Below are positions 8,901 to 15,268 of a DNA stretch of 17,273 nucleotides, piece after piece (the first letter of the stretch is position 1; each line of letters opens with the position of its first letter). This DNA comes from JAIPAH01 sp964345255 (GTDB taxonomy: Bacteria > Bacteroidota > Bacteroidia > Bacteroidales > JAIPAH01). Made by a program: the position numbers and the translations under genes. The DNA lies in contig CAYFQK010000046.1 in assembly GCA_964345255.1 (NCBI GenBank), forward strand, positions 1 to 17,273, in the 5' to 3' direction. The notes under the pieces were generated by a model, which made no database searches, had not been told where the DNA came from, and saw only the letters and a list, made by a program, of their open reading frames with translations.

Positions 8901-8959
8901 CCAAACATCAATCCTGACAAAAGCATAATCACTGTCTTTAATTCATTATCAAATCTCAT
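5951..8959 (-). CDS. Large T9SS exoprotein: propeller, two ASH domains, FG-GAP repeats
   Basis: 1002 aa, made of five visible parts. An export signal lies at 1-27. A first beta-propeller (about 68-282) has repeated GLAYDGEYFYF, GLTHDGTYLW, GIAYDEGDFW and GITWDGEYLW blades. Two ASH (choice-of-anchor D type) immunoglobulin-like domains follow (about 289-386 and 396-492), each with a YGxVxxG start and a LTGSG or LSGQG end. A second propeller (about 503-905) has eight acidic DxxxD-type loops, at 525, 578, 631, 684, 736, 783, 829 and 877, e.g. DLNGDNEHE and DFNGDGLPD. These resemble FG-GAP calcium sites; the last (DVVGDLSWE) is degenerate. A T9SS sorting domain closes it (about 917-1002; AAPNPLKTTTTISF, SSGVYFYK). 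It starts 20 bp after the SdiA-like gene, so both are probably one operon. It is likely a surface or secreted binding protein; no catalytic residues are recognised and the ligand is unknown. Confidence 0.88.
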   Translation of the reverse strand: MRFDNELKTVIMLLSGLMFGISSVLSQGIPDSQAKEAESAAGINNVTTKVAEAPASQSTNDILNSREWTILETYPIEENASGLAYDGEYFYFGIYGSEGDRIYRFDPSSGDYELHLNAPIEDAYGLTHDGTYLWTIVQAESFSDPSSAVQFDFDGNQTDSFVLPDHYMSGIAYDEGDFWSSTYYDPDGHIYKTDDEGNILDDFAAPDEQPWDLTVEGTNVWMADKWGDALYKIDKATGDLLETYESEQSDPAGITWDGEYLWYLDQGSGSDQDWLYKVDLSGSGSPVINIPIDNHSYGLVNVGDSETWEMTVVNEGAVDLTIENLDINHEDVSTSVSFPVTVGPGDETIIPLTYAPAEFGQMETTVIVESNDPLNSEVEVQLTGSGVYEGPTVDVSAQSHNYGTVRAGATTRWYLDVINQGDEILTIEDAILDYGSFYIDPSVELPMDVPVLGEENLGVWFHPMQGVDYSAVLTLVTNDEDTPNITIDLSGQGDASPMEAGEEIWDYNITTGYDNSPKAFTYLPDLNGDNEHELVVASEDNYIRCLNGNSDDEADVLWEREIYSGNLYHQHSIMRTGDLNGDDFEDLVVGTTGGDRSVRALSGKDGADIWQYNTDQFGDGGWVYQVFAKYDYDADGVMDVLAATGDDGQDSGPKRIFCLSGTDGDLIWDKYAGGPAFSVIGVPDFNGDGLPDAVAGASNESESQGKVMGLDGSNGSVEWSFETSGSSVWALEILSDITGDGINDVIAGDFGGDYYLIDATDGTIEEEGGIGNDLITWFDRIGDVNGDAYEDIAPAHSGANMVVIDGKTGDYVWSGYLADQCSNVMAMEDVNSDMIKDIAVGTLYQDNVMYIIDGSNGDELMAESYGSPIDGVGTLPDVVGDLSWEAVAGGRDGLVTCYSGGMGLITHTPSIVETNKVNHMAAPNPLKTTTTISFVLDSPQEVIIVILDMKGNIIQRLAERKFGQGIQKVQWEPAREAQISSGVYFYKIQAESKVMTGKVILK

Positions 8960-8979
8960 AATAGTTAGGTTTTAAATAG

Positions 8980-9873
8980 TTAGTCGGTTTTTTTCCATTC
9001 AAAAAACAGTATGTTGGCTTTCCCTCCATTACTCTCATTAGAAATGTACATATTTCCATTCCGATCGAAAGTAAGCCCCTCAGGTTGCAGAAAAATAAGC
9101 CTGTCAAGCCTTTCTGCAGCAACCAGGTGAGCATTTTCGTCATAAACTGACAGCACACTGCCCACAAAAGAGGTAATGTAAATATAACCTGTTTTAGGAT
9201 GAATATCAATCGCCGATGGTTGAAAACGAATATCGCCGTTGGGGTCAAAACTTGATGCCAGCTTATATGACAAACGCGCAAAAATATTCAGATTACTATA
9301 ATCCAGTAAATCGTTAATCTTAACAAGCATAACAGGGGCTTCAAATATCTGCCTTTCATCCAGGCTAAAACGATATACTGCTCTGTAACCCTCTAAATCC
9401 CTGTCTTTATCCAGTCCGGCCCTTCCCTTACAGGCAATGAGCAACGAGTTTGTGGTTTCCTGATAGCAAAGCCCCTCGCAGTTATTCTCCGTTTCCAAAG
9501 CATTTTCTTCTTTATCTATTTGCCTTTTTTCGTCATCCAGATAATTCTTAACTATGTGAATATCACCATCACTCTCAAGGATATAAGCGTCATCACCAAC
9601 TATCTCAATATCTTCGTAATCATTATCCTTCTCAAAATTTATTGTTCGTTCAATTTTTTTTGACTGAAGATTGAAAACAAAAATATCACCTGCCTCATCC
9701 TGTATGCATGCCAGGCGCTGATCATCAATAAAATCAATCCCGCTTATTTCATTTAGCTCGGACGGGAGTTCATAGACCCCACTGGGTTTATTTAAATCAT
9801 ACGGTAGCTGAAAGTCTTGTCCCTTGGAGAAAACAAAAGCAAACAGCAAGAGAAATGCGATAAAATATTTCAT
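8980..9873 (-). CDS. SdiA-regulated-type secreted beta-propeller protein
   Basis: 297 aa from the ATG at 9873. The longer frame begins at a TTG (9912) that overlaps the predicted -7 promoter box, and only the shorter form begins with a proper signal peptide (MKYFIAFLLLFAFVFSKGQ). The mature part is a propeller of the SdiA-regulated family: LNEISGI (40-46), QDEAGDIFVF (58-67), DYEDIEI (85-91), CEGLCY (132-137), QPEGLTFD (263-270) and ISNESNGG (277-284). These E-G and D-E motifs recur at equivalent blade positions and probably coordinate a cation. The family name records only that an enterobacterial member is under SdiA control; it does not show that this protein takes part in quorum sensing. 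Without a lipobox it is probably periplasmic, and no T9SS signal is present. It is the first gene of a two-gene unit with the large T9SS exoprotein. The biochemical role is unknown. Confidence 0.8.
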   Translation of the reverse strand: MKYFIAFLLLFAFVFSKGQDFQLPYDLNKPSGVYELPSELNEISGIDFIDDQRLACIQDEAGDIFVFNLQSKKIERTINFEKDNDYEDIEIVGDDAYILESDGDIHIVKNYLDDEKRQIDKEENALETENNCEGLCYQETTNSLLIACKGRAGLDKDRDLEGYRAVYRFSLDERQIFEAPVMLVKINDLLDYSNLNIFARLSYKLASSFDPNGDIRFQPSAIDIHPKTGYIYITSFVGSVLSVYDENAHLVAAERLDRLIFLQPEGLTFDRNGNMYISNESNGGKANILFFEWKKTD

Positions 9874-9909
9874 AAATCTTGATATTTGATAATAAAATCC
9901 TGAGCTTGC

Positions 9910-9941
9910 CAAATTTACTAATTCCCACCGTAATTGTTAAA
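9910..9941 (-). promoter_or_regulatory. Minus-strand promoter of the SdiA-like / T9SS operon
   Basis: Read on the minus strand: TTTA (9941-9938), a 20-bp spacer, then TAAATTTG (9917-9910), a perfect TAnnTTTG -7 box. Transcription should start near 9903, about 30 nt before the ATG at 9873. This decides in favour of that start over the TTG at 9912. Confidence 0.6.
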
Positions 9942-9966
9942 CCTGTACATCATTTTTTTATATTTG
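9934..9966 (+). promoter_or_regulatory. Plus-strand promoter of the HD-PycTM gene
   Basis: TTG (9934-9936), a 22-bp spacer and TATATTTG (9959-9966), a perfect TAnnTTTG box. The start site would be near 9973, giving a leader of about 16 nt before the ATG at 9989. Its -33 region overlaps that of the divergent minus-strand promoter. Confidence 0.6.
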
Positions 9967-9988
9967 GAGATAGCAAAATATATGGAAT

Positions 9989-11194
9989 ATGAGTTTACTG
10001 CAGGAAGTTGAAAACTATATTACTGAGCTGTTTCAAAAAGAAATTCCCTCATCTTTTGAGTATCATGACCTCCAGCATACACGGGAAGTTGTCCATTACA
10101 GCCGGATTATCGGTGAGGAAGAAAAGCTGAATGAAGAAGAATTGGAGACCCTGTTGCTGGCTGCCTGGTTTCACGACAGTGGATTTGCGCGCGAGAAATT
10201 TAATCACGAACATCACAGTGTTTTAGAAGCAAAAGCTTTTCTTCAGGAACGCATCTCAAAAGATCGTATCGAACTTATTGCTGAAACCATATTATCCACG
10301 CGAATCCCTCACCAACCGCGCAGTCACCTGGGTCAAATTCTTTGTGATGCCGACACATTCCATCTGTCACTCGAAGAAGAGTTTATGATTCGCTCGGAAA
10401 AACTAAAGAACGAGTGGAAAAATGCCTACAACATGGAAGTGGACGAAAGAACATTTTGGGATCAAACGGCTTTCTTCATTAACATTCATGAATATTTTAC
10501 AAAGTATGGTAAAACAGTGCTTCAACCTGGCAAGGAATACAATCAATGGAAGGTAAGGGAGCAGATTAAACAACTTGAAAAGGATCAGAAAAAACGGGAA
10601 AGAAAGCTGGAAAAAGATGTCGATAAGCTTGAAAAAAAACTGGATAAGCTTAAAATGCCTTCCCGCGGTATCGAATCCATGTTTCGGCTCACAGCCCGCA
10701 ATCAAATCAACCTGAGCGCTATCGCCGACAATAAAGCCAACATCCTCATTTCAGTTAATTCTATCATCATTTCTGTTATAGTTACTATGATGGTTCGAAA
10801 ATTTGCCGAGTACCCCAACATAATCCTTCCCTCAATTATATTCCTTCTAACAAGTCTAGCCACGGTAATCCTGGGCATCCTGTCCACAAGGCCTAACATA
10901 AAAGGCGGTAGATTTACAAAAGATGACGTCAGGCAAAAAAAGGTCAACCTCCTCTTTTTTGGAAATTTCTATAATATGGAATATGAGGACTACGAAGATG
11001 CTATTAAAGAAATGATGAAAGACTATGATGGCCTGTATGGCAACATGATTATGGACCAGTATTACCTTGGTAAAGTATTGGGAAAAAAGTACCGTCTGCT
11101 GCGAATAGCTTATACCGTTTTTATGTTTGGGTTTTCGGCTTCGGTTATCGCTTTTATTATTTCAGCCTTCTTAGTACCCATTCATACTGTATAG
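9989..11194 (+). CDS. HD-domain phosphohydrolase fused to a PycTM (DUF5706) membrane module
   Basis: 401 aa, two domains. Residues about 8-180 form an HD metal-dependent phosphohydrolase: H30 (YHDLQHTREV), H62-D63 (AWFHDSGF), a histidine cluster NHEHH at 72-76, and D120/D122 (CDADTFHL). These fit the H..HD..D metal ligands of the family. About 188-222 is a strongly charged coiled-coil linker (EKDQKKRERKLEKDVDKL). About 229-398 is a PycTM-like module: the conserved RNQINLSAIADNKANILISV (237-256), hydrophobic segments near 253-269, 277-298 and 372-395, and a cytosolic stretch with YNMEYEDY. PycTM proteins are membrane effectors of Pycsar antiphage defence, triggered by cyclic CMP or UMP from a PycC cyclase. 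No such cyclase adjoins this gene. HD proteins often hydrolyse nucleotides or cyclic nucleotides, so the fusion could sense or degrade a nucleotide signal and act on the membrane; that is inference. It has its own promoter. Confidence 0.83.
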   Translation: MSLLQEVENYITELFQKEIPSSFEYHDLQHTREVVHYSRIIGEEEKLNEEELETLLLAAWFHDSGFAREKFNHEHHSVLEAKAFLQERISKDRIELIAETILSTRIPHQPRSHLGQILCDADTFHLSLEEEFMIRSEKLKNEWKNAYNMEVDERTFWDQTAFFINIHEYFTKYGKTVLQPGKEYNQWKVREQIKQLEKDQKKRERKLEKDVDKLEKKLDKLKMPSRGIESMFRLTARNQINLSAIADNKANILISVNSIIISVIVTMMVRKFAEYPNIILPSIIFLLTSLATVILGILSTRPNIKGGRFTKDDVRQKKVNLLFFGNFYNMEYEDYEDAIKEMMKDYDGLYGNMIMDQYYLGKVLGKKYRLLRIAYTVFMFGFSASVIAFIISAFLVPIHTV

Positions 11195-11321
11195 CAGCAT
11201 AGCACTGTATATTTTTTTATCGTATATAACGATAGATTCTCCCGGGAAGGCTAAAAAATCAAGTATTTTTTTTACAGCAAGCTACTTTGTTGTATATTTA
11301 TAAAAAATAATTCAAATCATT

Positions 11322-11669
11322 ATGCAACGATACTTTTTTACGACCATCATCATCATTATAATCATGGTGGCATTTGCTGTACTAAACCACGATTACGTTA
11401 CCATTAATTTCCTTTTCAAAAAAGTGAATGTCTCACTTGCCCTGGCCATTCTGGTTGTTTTTGCCCTGGGAGCTGTTATTAGTTTCCTGGTATCTACGCC
11501 TACTATTCTTAAACATAAAAAAGATGCCAGAAGAAAAGGCAAAGAGATTAAAGAGCTGAAACAAGAGGTCGAAAAATTAAAAGAGCAGAATCAAGCTGTC
11601 TCTTCCCGGCAAGCTGGTGAATCTGACGTTGAGAGCGGGCAAAACACCGATGAGGACGAGCAGGAATAA
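11322..11669 (+). CDS. LapA-domain small membrane protein
   Basis: 115 aa with two hydrophobic segments: residues 4-20 (YFFTTIIIIIIMVAFAV) and about 37-58 (LALAILVVFALGAVISFLV). Between them is the NHDYVTINFLFKKVNVSL stretch typical of the LapA (DUF1049) family. A basic, coiled-coil-prone cytosolic tail follows (KEIKELKQEVEKLKEQN), then an acidic end (GQNTDEDEQE). In gammaproteobacteria LapA works with LapB in controlling lipopolysaccharide synthesis through LpxC; no LapB-like TPR protein is visible here, and many Bacteroidota carry only such short LapA-like proteins, so that role cannot be assumed. It lies 127 bp behind the HD-PycTM gene and may be read from it or from its own weak promoter (a TAtaTTTA box at 11293-11300). 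A terminator follows. Confidence 0.8.
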   Translation: MQRYFFTTIIIIIIMVAFAVLNHDYVTINFLFKKVNVSLALAILVVFALGAVISFLVSTPTILKHKKDARRKGKEIKELKQEVEKLKEQNQAVSSRQAGESDVESGQNTDEDEQE

Positions 11670-11691
11670 ACAAACTCGATTTTAGGTTAAT

Positions 11692-11751
11692 AACGGGATT
11701 TCCGCCTTGAATGAAATTCTTACTCATGCGGGCATCCCGTTATTCTTTTTT
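11692..11751 (+). terminator. Probable terminator downstream of the LapA-like gene
   Basis: AACGGGAT (11692-11699) pairs with ATCCCGTT (11734-11741), followed by ATTCTTTTTT. The loop is long (34 nt) but contains an inner CCGC/GCGG pairing (11702-11705 with 11728-11731). This long-loop form is less certain than a compact hairpin. Confidence 0.6.
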
Positions 11752-11902
11752 CATTGGCTTTCCGTTATCAAACCACCGCCGAATCCCCTGTTTGGAGGTC
11801 AGGCATATAAAGGTATTGCTTTTGAAATATTTGTACCTTAATTGATTAATTCTCGGTAAGATTTGAATATATTGCATGGGAAAAATAAAAAGAAAGCATA
11901 AA

Positions 11903-12871
11903 ATGATTCAATGGGGAATAATAGGAACCGGCAAAATAGCATCTGTCTACGCAAAAGATTTTCAGTATGTTTCCAATGGGGAATTAGTTGGCGTGGCATC
12001 GCGCAACCCTGACAAAGCACATGCATTTGCCGAAAAGCACAACATCCGCGATGTACATATTTCCTATGAAGCCCTGGCTAAGTGGGAGGATATCGATGCA
12101 GTGTACATTGCCACCCCGCACAACCGCCACTATGAAGATACCAAAATGTGCCTCGAGAATGGCAAATCAGTGCTGTGTGAAAAACCTATAACGGTTAATG
12201 CAGCACAATTGCAGGAACTGATAAAAATTGCCGAATCCAACAAAGTCTACCTGATGGAAGCCATGTGGACCTGGTTTCTTCCAGCGTTCAACAAAGCCGT
12301 GGAGTGGTACCGGCAAGGTCGTATCGGAGACCTGAGAATGATATCTTCTGCTTTCGGTTTCCCGGCGAAATATGATCCTAAAGGACGGCTTTACAACCCT
12401 GAGCTGGCCGGAGGCACACTATTGGATTTGGGCATCTACAACCTGTTTACCGCCCACCGGTTTTTGGACCGGGAACCCCAATCTATTGCTGCTACGGCTC
12501 ACATGGCCGATACAGGTGTGGATGAACACCTGGCCGTAACCATGACCTACCCCGGAGATGTCATTGCCCAATGGGCCAGCGCTTTTTCATGCAAGCTTCA
12601 AAGCGATGCTATTATCTCCGGGACAAAAGGACTTATTCGTCTGCCCCGCTTTTGGGAAGCCAAAACAGCTATCCTGGAAAGCACCGACAGCACGGAAACT
12701 TTTGAAGACACCCATCCCTGTAAAGGCTATTACTACGAAACACAAGCATTCAATGAGTGGATGCTACAAAAAAAATCAGGAGTCCCCTACCCTATGGAGA
12801 TGAGCCTCCGCATCATGGGACAGATGGACGAGATTCGAAAGCAAATCGGGCTGAAGTATCCGTTTGAGTGA
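11903..12871 (+). CDS. Gfo/Idh/MocA family NAD(P)-dependent oxidoreductase
   Basis: 322 aa from the ATG at 11903. An upstream ATG (11876) adds nine basic residues, but the family starts directly at the Rossmann strand, MIQWGIIGTGKIAS, and a purine-rich stretch precedes 11903. Using that start, the dinucleotide motif GxGKIA lies at about 8-13, the conserved CEKP at 92-95 (its lysine is catalytic in the family), and GGTLLDLGIY at about 170-179 with the substrate-side residues. The pattern MEAMW, then GGTLLDLGIY, and the ending PYPMEMSLRIM is closest to the dihydrodiol-dehydrogenase / sugar-dehydrogenase-like branch. The substrate may be a sugar or a cyclitol; it cannot be told from the sequence. 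It is a cytosolic enzyme in a single-gene unit, with no carbohydrate-transport or sugar-kinase neighbours to hint at a pathway. A weak terminator lies immediately downstream. Confidence 0.9.
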   Translation: MIQWGIIGTGKIASVYAKDFQYVSNGELVGVASRNPDKAHAFAEKHNIRDVHISYEALAKWEDIDAVYIATPHNRHYEDTKMCLENGKSVLCEKPITVNAAQLQELIKIAESNKVYLMEAMWTWFLPAFNKAVEWYRQGRIGDLRMISSAFGFPAKYDPKGRLYNPELAGGTLLDLGIYNLFTAHRFLDREPQSIAATAHMADTGVDEHLAVTMTYPGDVIAQWASAFSCKLQSDAIISGTKGLIRLPRFWEAKTAILESTDSTETFEDTHPCKGYYYETQAFNEWMLQKKSGVPYPMEMSLRIMGQMDEIRKQIGLKYPFE

Positions 12872-12905
12872 AAAAACCGGAAGAAACACATCCCCCGGCT
12901 TTTTT
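12871..12905. terminator. Weak candidate terminator between convergent genes
   Basis: AAAAAACCGG (12871-12880) faces CCGGCTTTTTT (12895-12905), with a one-base bulge at C12899. The stem is short and the loop about 14 nt, so this is plausible rather than firm. It would serve the oxidoreductase and, from the other strand, the DsrE-family gene at 12928. Confidence 0.4.
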
Positions 12906-12927
12906 AACAAGTAGTATGGTTTGAAAT

Positions 12928-13284
12928 TTAAAACGTAATTACCTGGTATCCGGCATCCACGTATTTTTTAATGCTGGGGTGCCCATCGTAATCCTTCAGG
13001 AAAGGGATACCGGCCTTTTCCACTTCATTCCTCACCCCGAAAGCGCCTGAACAAAAATGGCAGGCTCCTTCGATGTTGTCTTTAACCGCTTCGTAAAGAG
13101 GATTCATCTGGTTTTCTTTATCTGCAAGTGTTCCAACCCATTTCGTTCCGGCGCCGTCGAAAATCATTTTCATCTGGTCACCGCCTTCTTTGAATTCCTT
13201 GGCTACTTCCAGGGCATTTGCAATGCGTCCCATGTCGCCATGTGTTTCGTTATCTGCTAGTACAATTACTGCCACTTTTTGCAT
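12928..13284 (-). CDS. DsrE-family protein
   Basis: 118 aa from the ATG at 13284. The longest frame (from 13362) adds 26 residues without family similarity, and its start lies upstream of a likely -7 box, CATTTTTG at 13324-13317 on the minus strand. The fold is the DsrE/DsrF/TusD type: MQKVAVIVLADNETHGDMGR at the N-terminus, then alternating strands and helices. It has two cysteines, C75 and C78, in ACHFCSGAFGV. In the family, a cysteine near this region carries persulfide sulfur in sulfur relay; the CxxC pair here would permit a disulfide, but whether this protein handles sulfur is unknown. It lacks the DsrF, DsrH and TusE partners that accompany sulfur-relay members, so its role may differ. 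It is soluble and cytosolic, and appears to be a single-gene unit, converging with the oxidoreductase. Confidence 0.82.
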   Translation of the reverse strand: MQKVAVIVLADNETHGDMGRIANALEVAKEFKEGGDQMKMIFDGAGTKWVGTLADKENQMNPLYEAVKDNIEGACHFCSGAFGVRNEVEKAGIPFLKDYDGHPSIKKYVDAGYQVITF

Positions 13285-13433
13285 AGTAAATCTTCTTTTT
13301 GGTTTGATTTCATTTGCAAAAATGGAGCTTTCCCCGCAGGCAAAATGTCGGGAAAATGACAAAGCAGCGAATTAAATATTTTTAATTACCTGTAAGAAGA
13401 TAAGCTAGCTTGGTGTGCTAAGAAGTGTAATTA

Positions 13434-14630
13434 TCATTCATCTAAAACCACTTCCTCCATAGCATCGGGTTCAATTTCAATGTACATCATATCTCCTTCC
13501 TGTGAGAAAGGCTGGCCTCCAATTACTGCGATAGACTGGTCGGGCTTTTCAAACATATCATAGCCTATGGCGGTGTATTCGAGAAACTCTTTTCCGTATA
13601 CTGCCGTATGTGTAACTTCCAGCGCAGCGTTCACCCGTGCAATGAGTATAGCATCTTTGCTCCGCCCTGACACAAAATAGTCGCCCTGGGTTGATCGTAT
13701 TATAGAATATCCCTCTTCGAAATCCCAGGTTTCGCTCTGGCCATAATGACTCGAAGTAATGGAATCACCATTTGCAGATACTTTCAGGAGGTAGAGGTCG
13801 TTGTTGCGGTTTTCATAAAACGAACCGGAAAAGCCACTCAGTATAAAGTCGCCCTCCGGGGTCTCTGCAATGTCCGGAGCCTGCTCAACACCAGCTCCGC
13901 CATATCGTTTCTTCCATAACATATTGCCCTGGAAATCAATCTTAAAGAAAATAATATCTTCATTGTCATCAGATAAAACAGCCTTTCCCGAATAAAGGTA
14001 TCCATCATCCACATTTATCCCGCTAAGTACCATCTCTGCCGTATCATTCTCAAAAGTGGATGACCATATTTCCCCTCCATCAGTATTTACTTCTCTAACA
14101 TTAAGATGCTCTGTCTGTGAGTTTAAATCTGTAACATATCCCCCCAGCATGAGGTTGTTTTCAGCTGAAAGTTCTACAGAAAAAGCCATGTCATAATATA
14201 GCTCTCCATATGTTTTTACAAAAGCCTGTTCTCCTGATGAACTGATTTTTAATAACATCATATCAGCTCCACCGCTGCCCTTACTTGTGGTATACCCACA
14301 GATATAAAAATTTCCATCGGGATGTCGTAAAATATCTCTCACTTCCTCGGTACCCGCTCCGCCATACGTTTTTTCCCAAAGTTTTGTGCCTTCAGCATCA
14401 ATTTTAACTACATAAACATCCTTCTCTCCGCTGGTAAAGCTTTCCGTATCTCCAACCAACAAATAGCCCCCATCTGCTGTTCTGGTTATTCTTTTGCCGT
14501 AGTCCAGCTTTTCTCCTCCGAAATTCCTGGAAAGTTTAAGGAAGTCCGGTGTAGTATCCTCTTCTTTAAAACATGAGGTAAGCGCGAAAGTGATTAAAAA
14601 GGCTGCTATTAATAATTTATTGACATTCAT
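13434..14630 (-). CDS. Predicted surface-exposed lipoprotein with seven-repeat propeller
   Basis: 398 aa from the ATG at 14630; two ATGs further out (14642, 14663) are also in frame but make the signal peptide needlessly long. MNVNKLLIAAFLITFALTSC ends in the lipobox LTSC with C20 the lipidated residue. The next residues FKEED match the C-X-K-(D/E)2 export signal described for Bacteroidota surface lipoproteins, so an outer-leaflet position is predicted. The rest is a seven-repeat propeller: repeats share a GGYLLVG or GNFYICGY strand, a DxxxxKIDxxG segment and a WxKTYGG end (DGGYLLVGDTESF, DVYVVKIDAEGTKLWEKTYG). Such delta-60-like repeats are common in Bacteroidota exoproteins, and no catalytic residues are recognised. 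It has a perfect TAnnTTTG box upstream. It stands alone, with no SusC-like receptor beside it. The ligand is unknown. Confidence 0.8.
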   Translation of the reverse strand: MNVNKLLIAAFLITFALTSCFKEEDTTPDFLKLSRNFGGEKLDYGKRITRTADGGYLLVGDTESFTSGEKDVYVVKIDAEGTKLWEKTYGGAGTEEVRDILRHPDGNFYICGYTTSKGSGGADMMLLKISSSGEQAFVKTYGELYYDMAFSVELSAENNLMLGGYVTDLNSQTEHLNVREVNTDGGEIWSSTFENDTAEMVLSGINVDDGYLYSGKAVLSDDNEDIIFFKIDFQGNMLWKKRYGGAGVEQAPDIAETPEGDFILSGFSGSFYENRNNDLYLLKVSANGDSITSSHYGQSETWDFEEGYSIIRSTQGDYFVSGRSKDAILIARVNAALEVTHTAVYGKEFLEYTAIGYDMFEKPDQSIAVIGGQPFSQEGDMMYIEIEPDAMEEVVLDE

Positions 14631-14684
14631 TTTAATGATCATTTTAAATACTCCCAAAAGCATGGCGGAAGACGTATTAGCCTA

Positions 14685-14692
14685 CAAAGATA
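14685..14692 (-). promoter_or_regulatory. -7 promoter box of the lipoprotein gene
   Basis: TATCTTTG on the minus strand (14692-14685), a perfect TAnnTTTG match, with transcription expected near 14678 and about a 48-nt leader before 14630. A clear TTTG -33 box is not visible at the usual distance. Confidence 0.5.
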
Positions 14693-14791
14693 ATGAGATT
14701 TATAAAGTGTAGCGATCCATTTGGATGGGTGATCGGATTTTAATTATTCGCAAAAAAGGCTGAAATTTGCTTTTTGACAAATAAAATGCGA

Positions 14792-15265
14792 ATGAAAATA
14801 ACGCTTCTTTTAAACGGAAAAACAGATAAAAGTTTTGTTAGGGAAGCTATCGATCTCTACAAAGAAAGGATGAGAAAGTATGTCCCATTTGAAATTGAAG
14901 TAGTACCACCTCCAAAGAAATCCAAAAATCTCTCTGCCAGCCAATATAAACAAAAAGAAACGGAGCTGATAGAAAAATTTATCCAATCCTCAGACCACCT
15001 GATCTTACTCGATGAAAAAGGAAAAACCATGACTTCCAAAAAATTTGCCGGATTTATTCAGGAAAAAATGAATCAAGGAGTTAAGAACCTCGTTTTTGTT
15101 GTGGGTGGGCATTACGGTTTTTCAGATTCAATTAAGAAAAAAGCTAATGGGTTGATTTCTTTGTCTGAGATGACTTTCTCGCATCAGGTTGTCCGGATAA
15201 TGTTTATGGAGCAAATCTACCGGGCCATGACAATTTTAAATAATGAACCATATCACAATGAGTAA
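14792..15265 (+). CDS. rlmH: 23S rRNA (pseudouridine1915-N3)-methyltransferase RlmH
   Basis: 157 aa from the ATG at 14792, the family's usual length and start (MKITLLLNGK). Starting from the in-frame TTG at 14774 would add six residues, and an ATG at 14786 two. It is a SPOUT-class, SAM-dependent methyltransferase that methylates the pseudouridine at position 1915 of 23S rRNA in the assembled ribosome. Visible motifs are LLDEKGKTMTSKKFAGFI (72-89), the SAM-binding trefoil-knot loop FVVGGHYG (102-109), and SLSEMTFSHQVVRIMFMEQI (123-142) running into YRAMTILNNEPYH. The histidine at 107 replaces the alanine or proline usual in GGAYG/GGPYG. The stop is 3 bp before rdgB, so the two form an operon. 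A weak upstream promoter (GAaaTTTG near 14762-14769) is consistent with an ATG start. Confidence 0.95.
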   Translation: MKITLLLNGKTDKSFVREAIDLYKERMRKYVPFEIEVVPPPKKSKNLSASQYKQKETELIEKFIQSSDHLILLDEKGKTMTSKKFAGFIQEKMNQGVKNLVFVVGGHYGFSDSIKKKANGLISLSEMTFSHQVVRIMFMEQIYRAMTILNNEPYHNE

Positions 15266-15268
15266 TAT

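Noticed and set aside
8949..9281. Open frame of about 110 codons overlapping the SdiA-like gene on the same strand in another frame
   Set aside because: It overlaps a well-supported propeller protein, lacks domain features and reads as a shadow.
8980..9873. A quorum-sensing role for the SdiA-regulated-type protein
   Set aside because: The family name reflects regulation of one enterobacterial gene. No LuxR-type regulator or acyl-homoserine-lactone synthase is in the window.
9910..9912. TTG at 9912 as the start of the SdiA-like protein
   Set aside because: It overlaps the predicted -7 promoter box and would put 13 residues before the signal peptide.
1716..11194. A complete Pycsar defence operon made from the cyclase and the PycTM protein
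   Set aside because: The genes are about 7 kb apart on opposite strands with unrelated genes between them, and the cyclase is membrane-anchored, unlike soluble PycC. Only the PycTM module itself points to defence.
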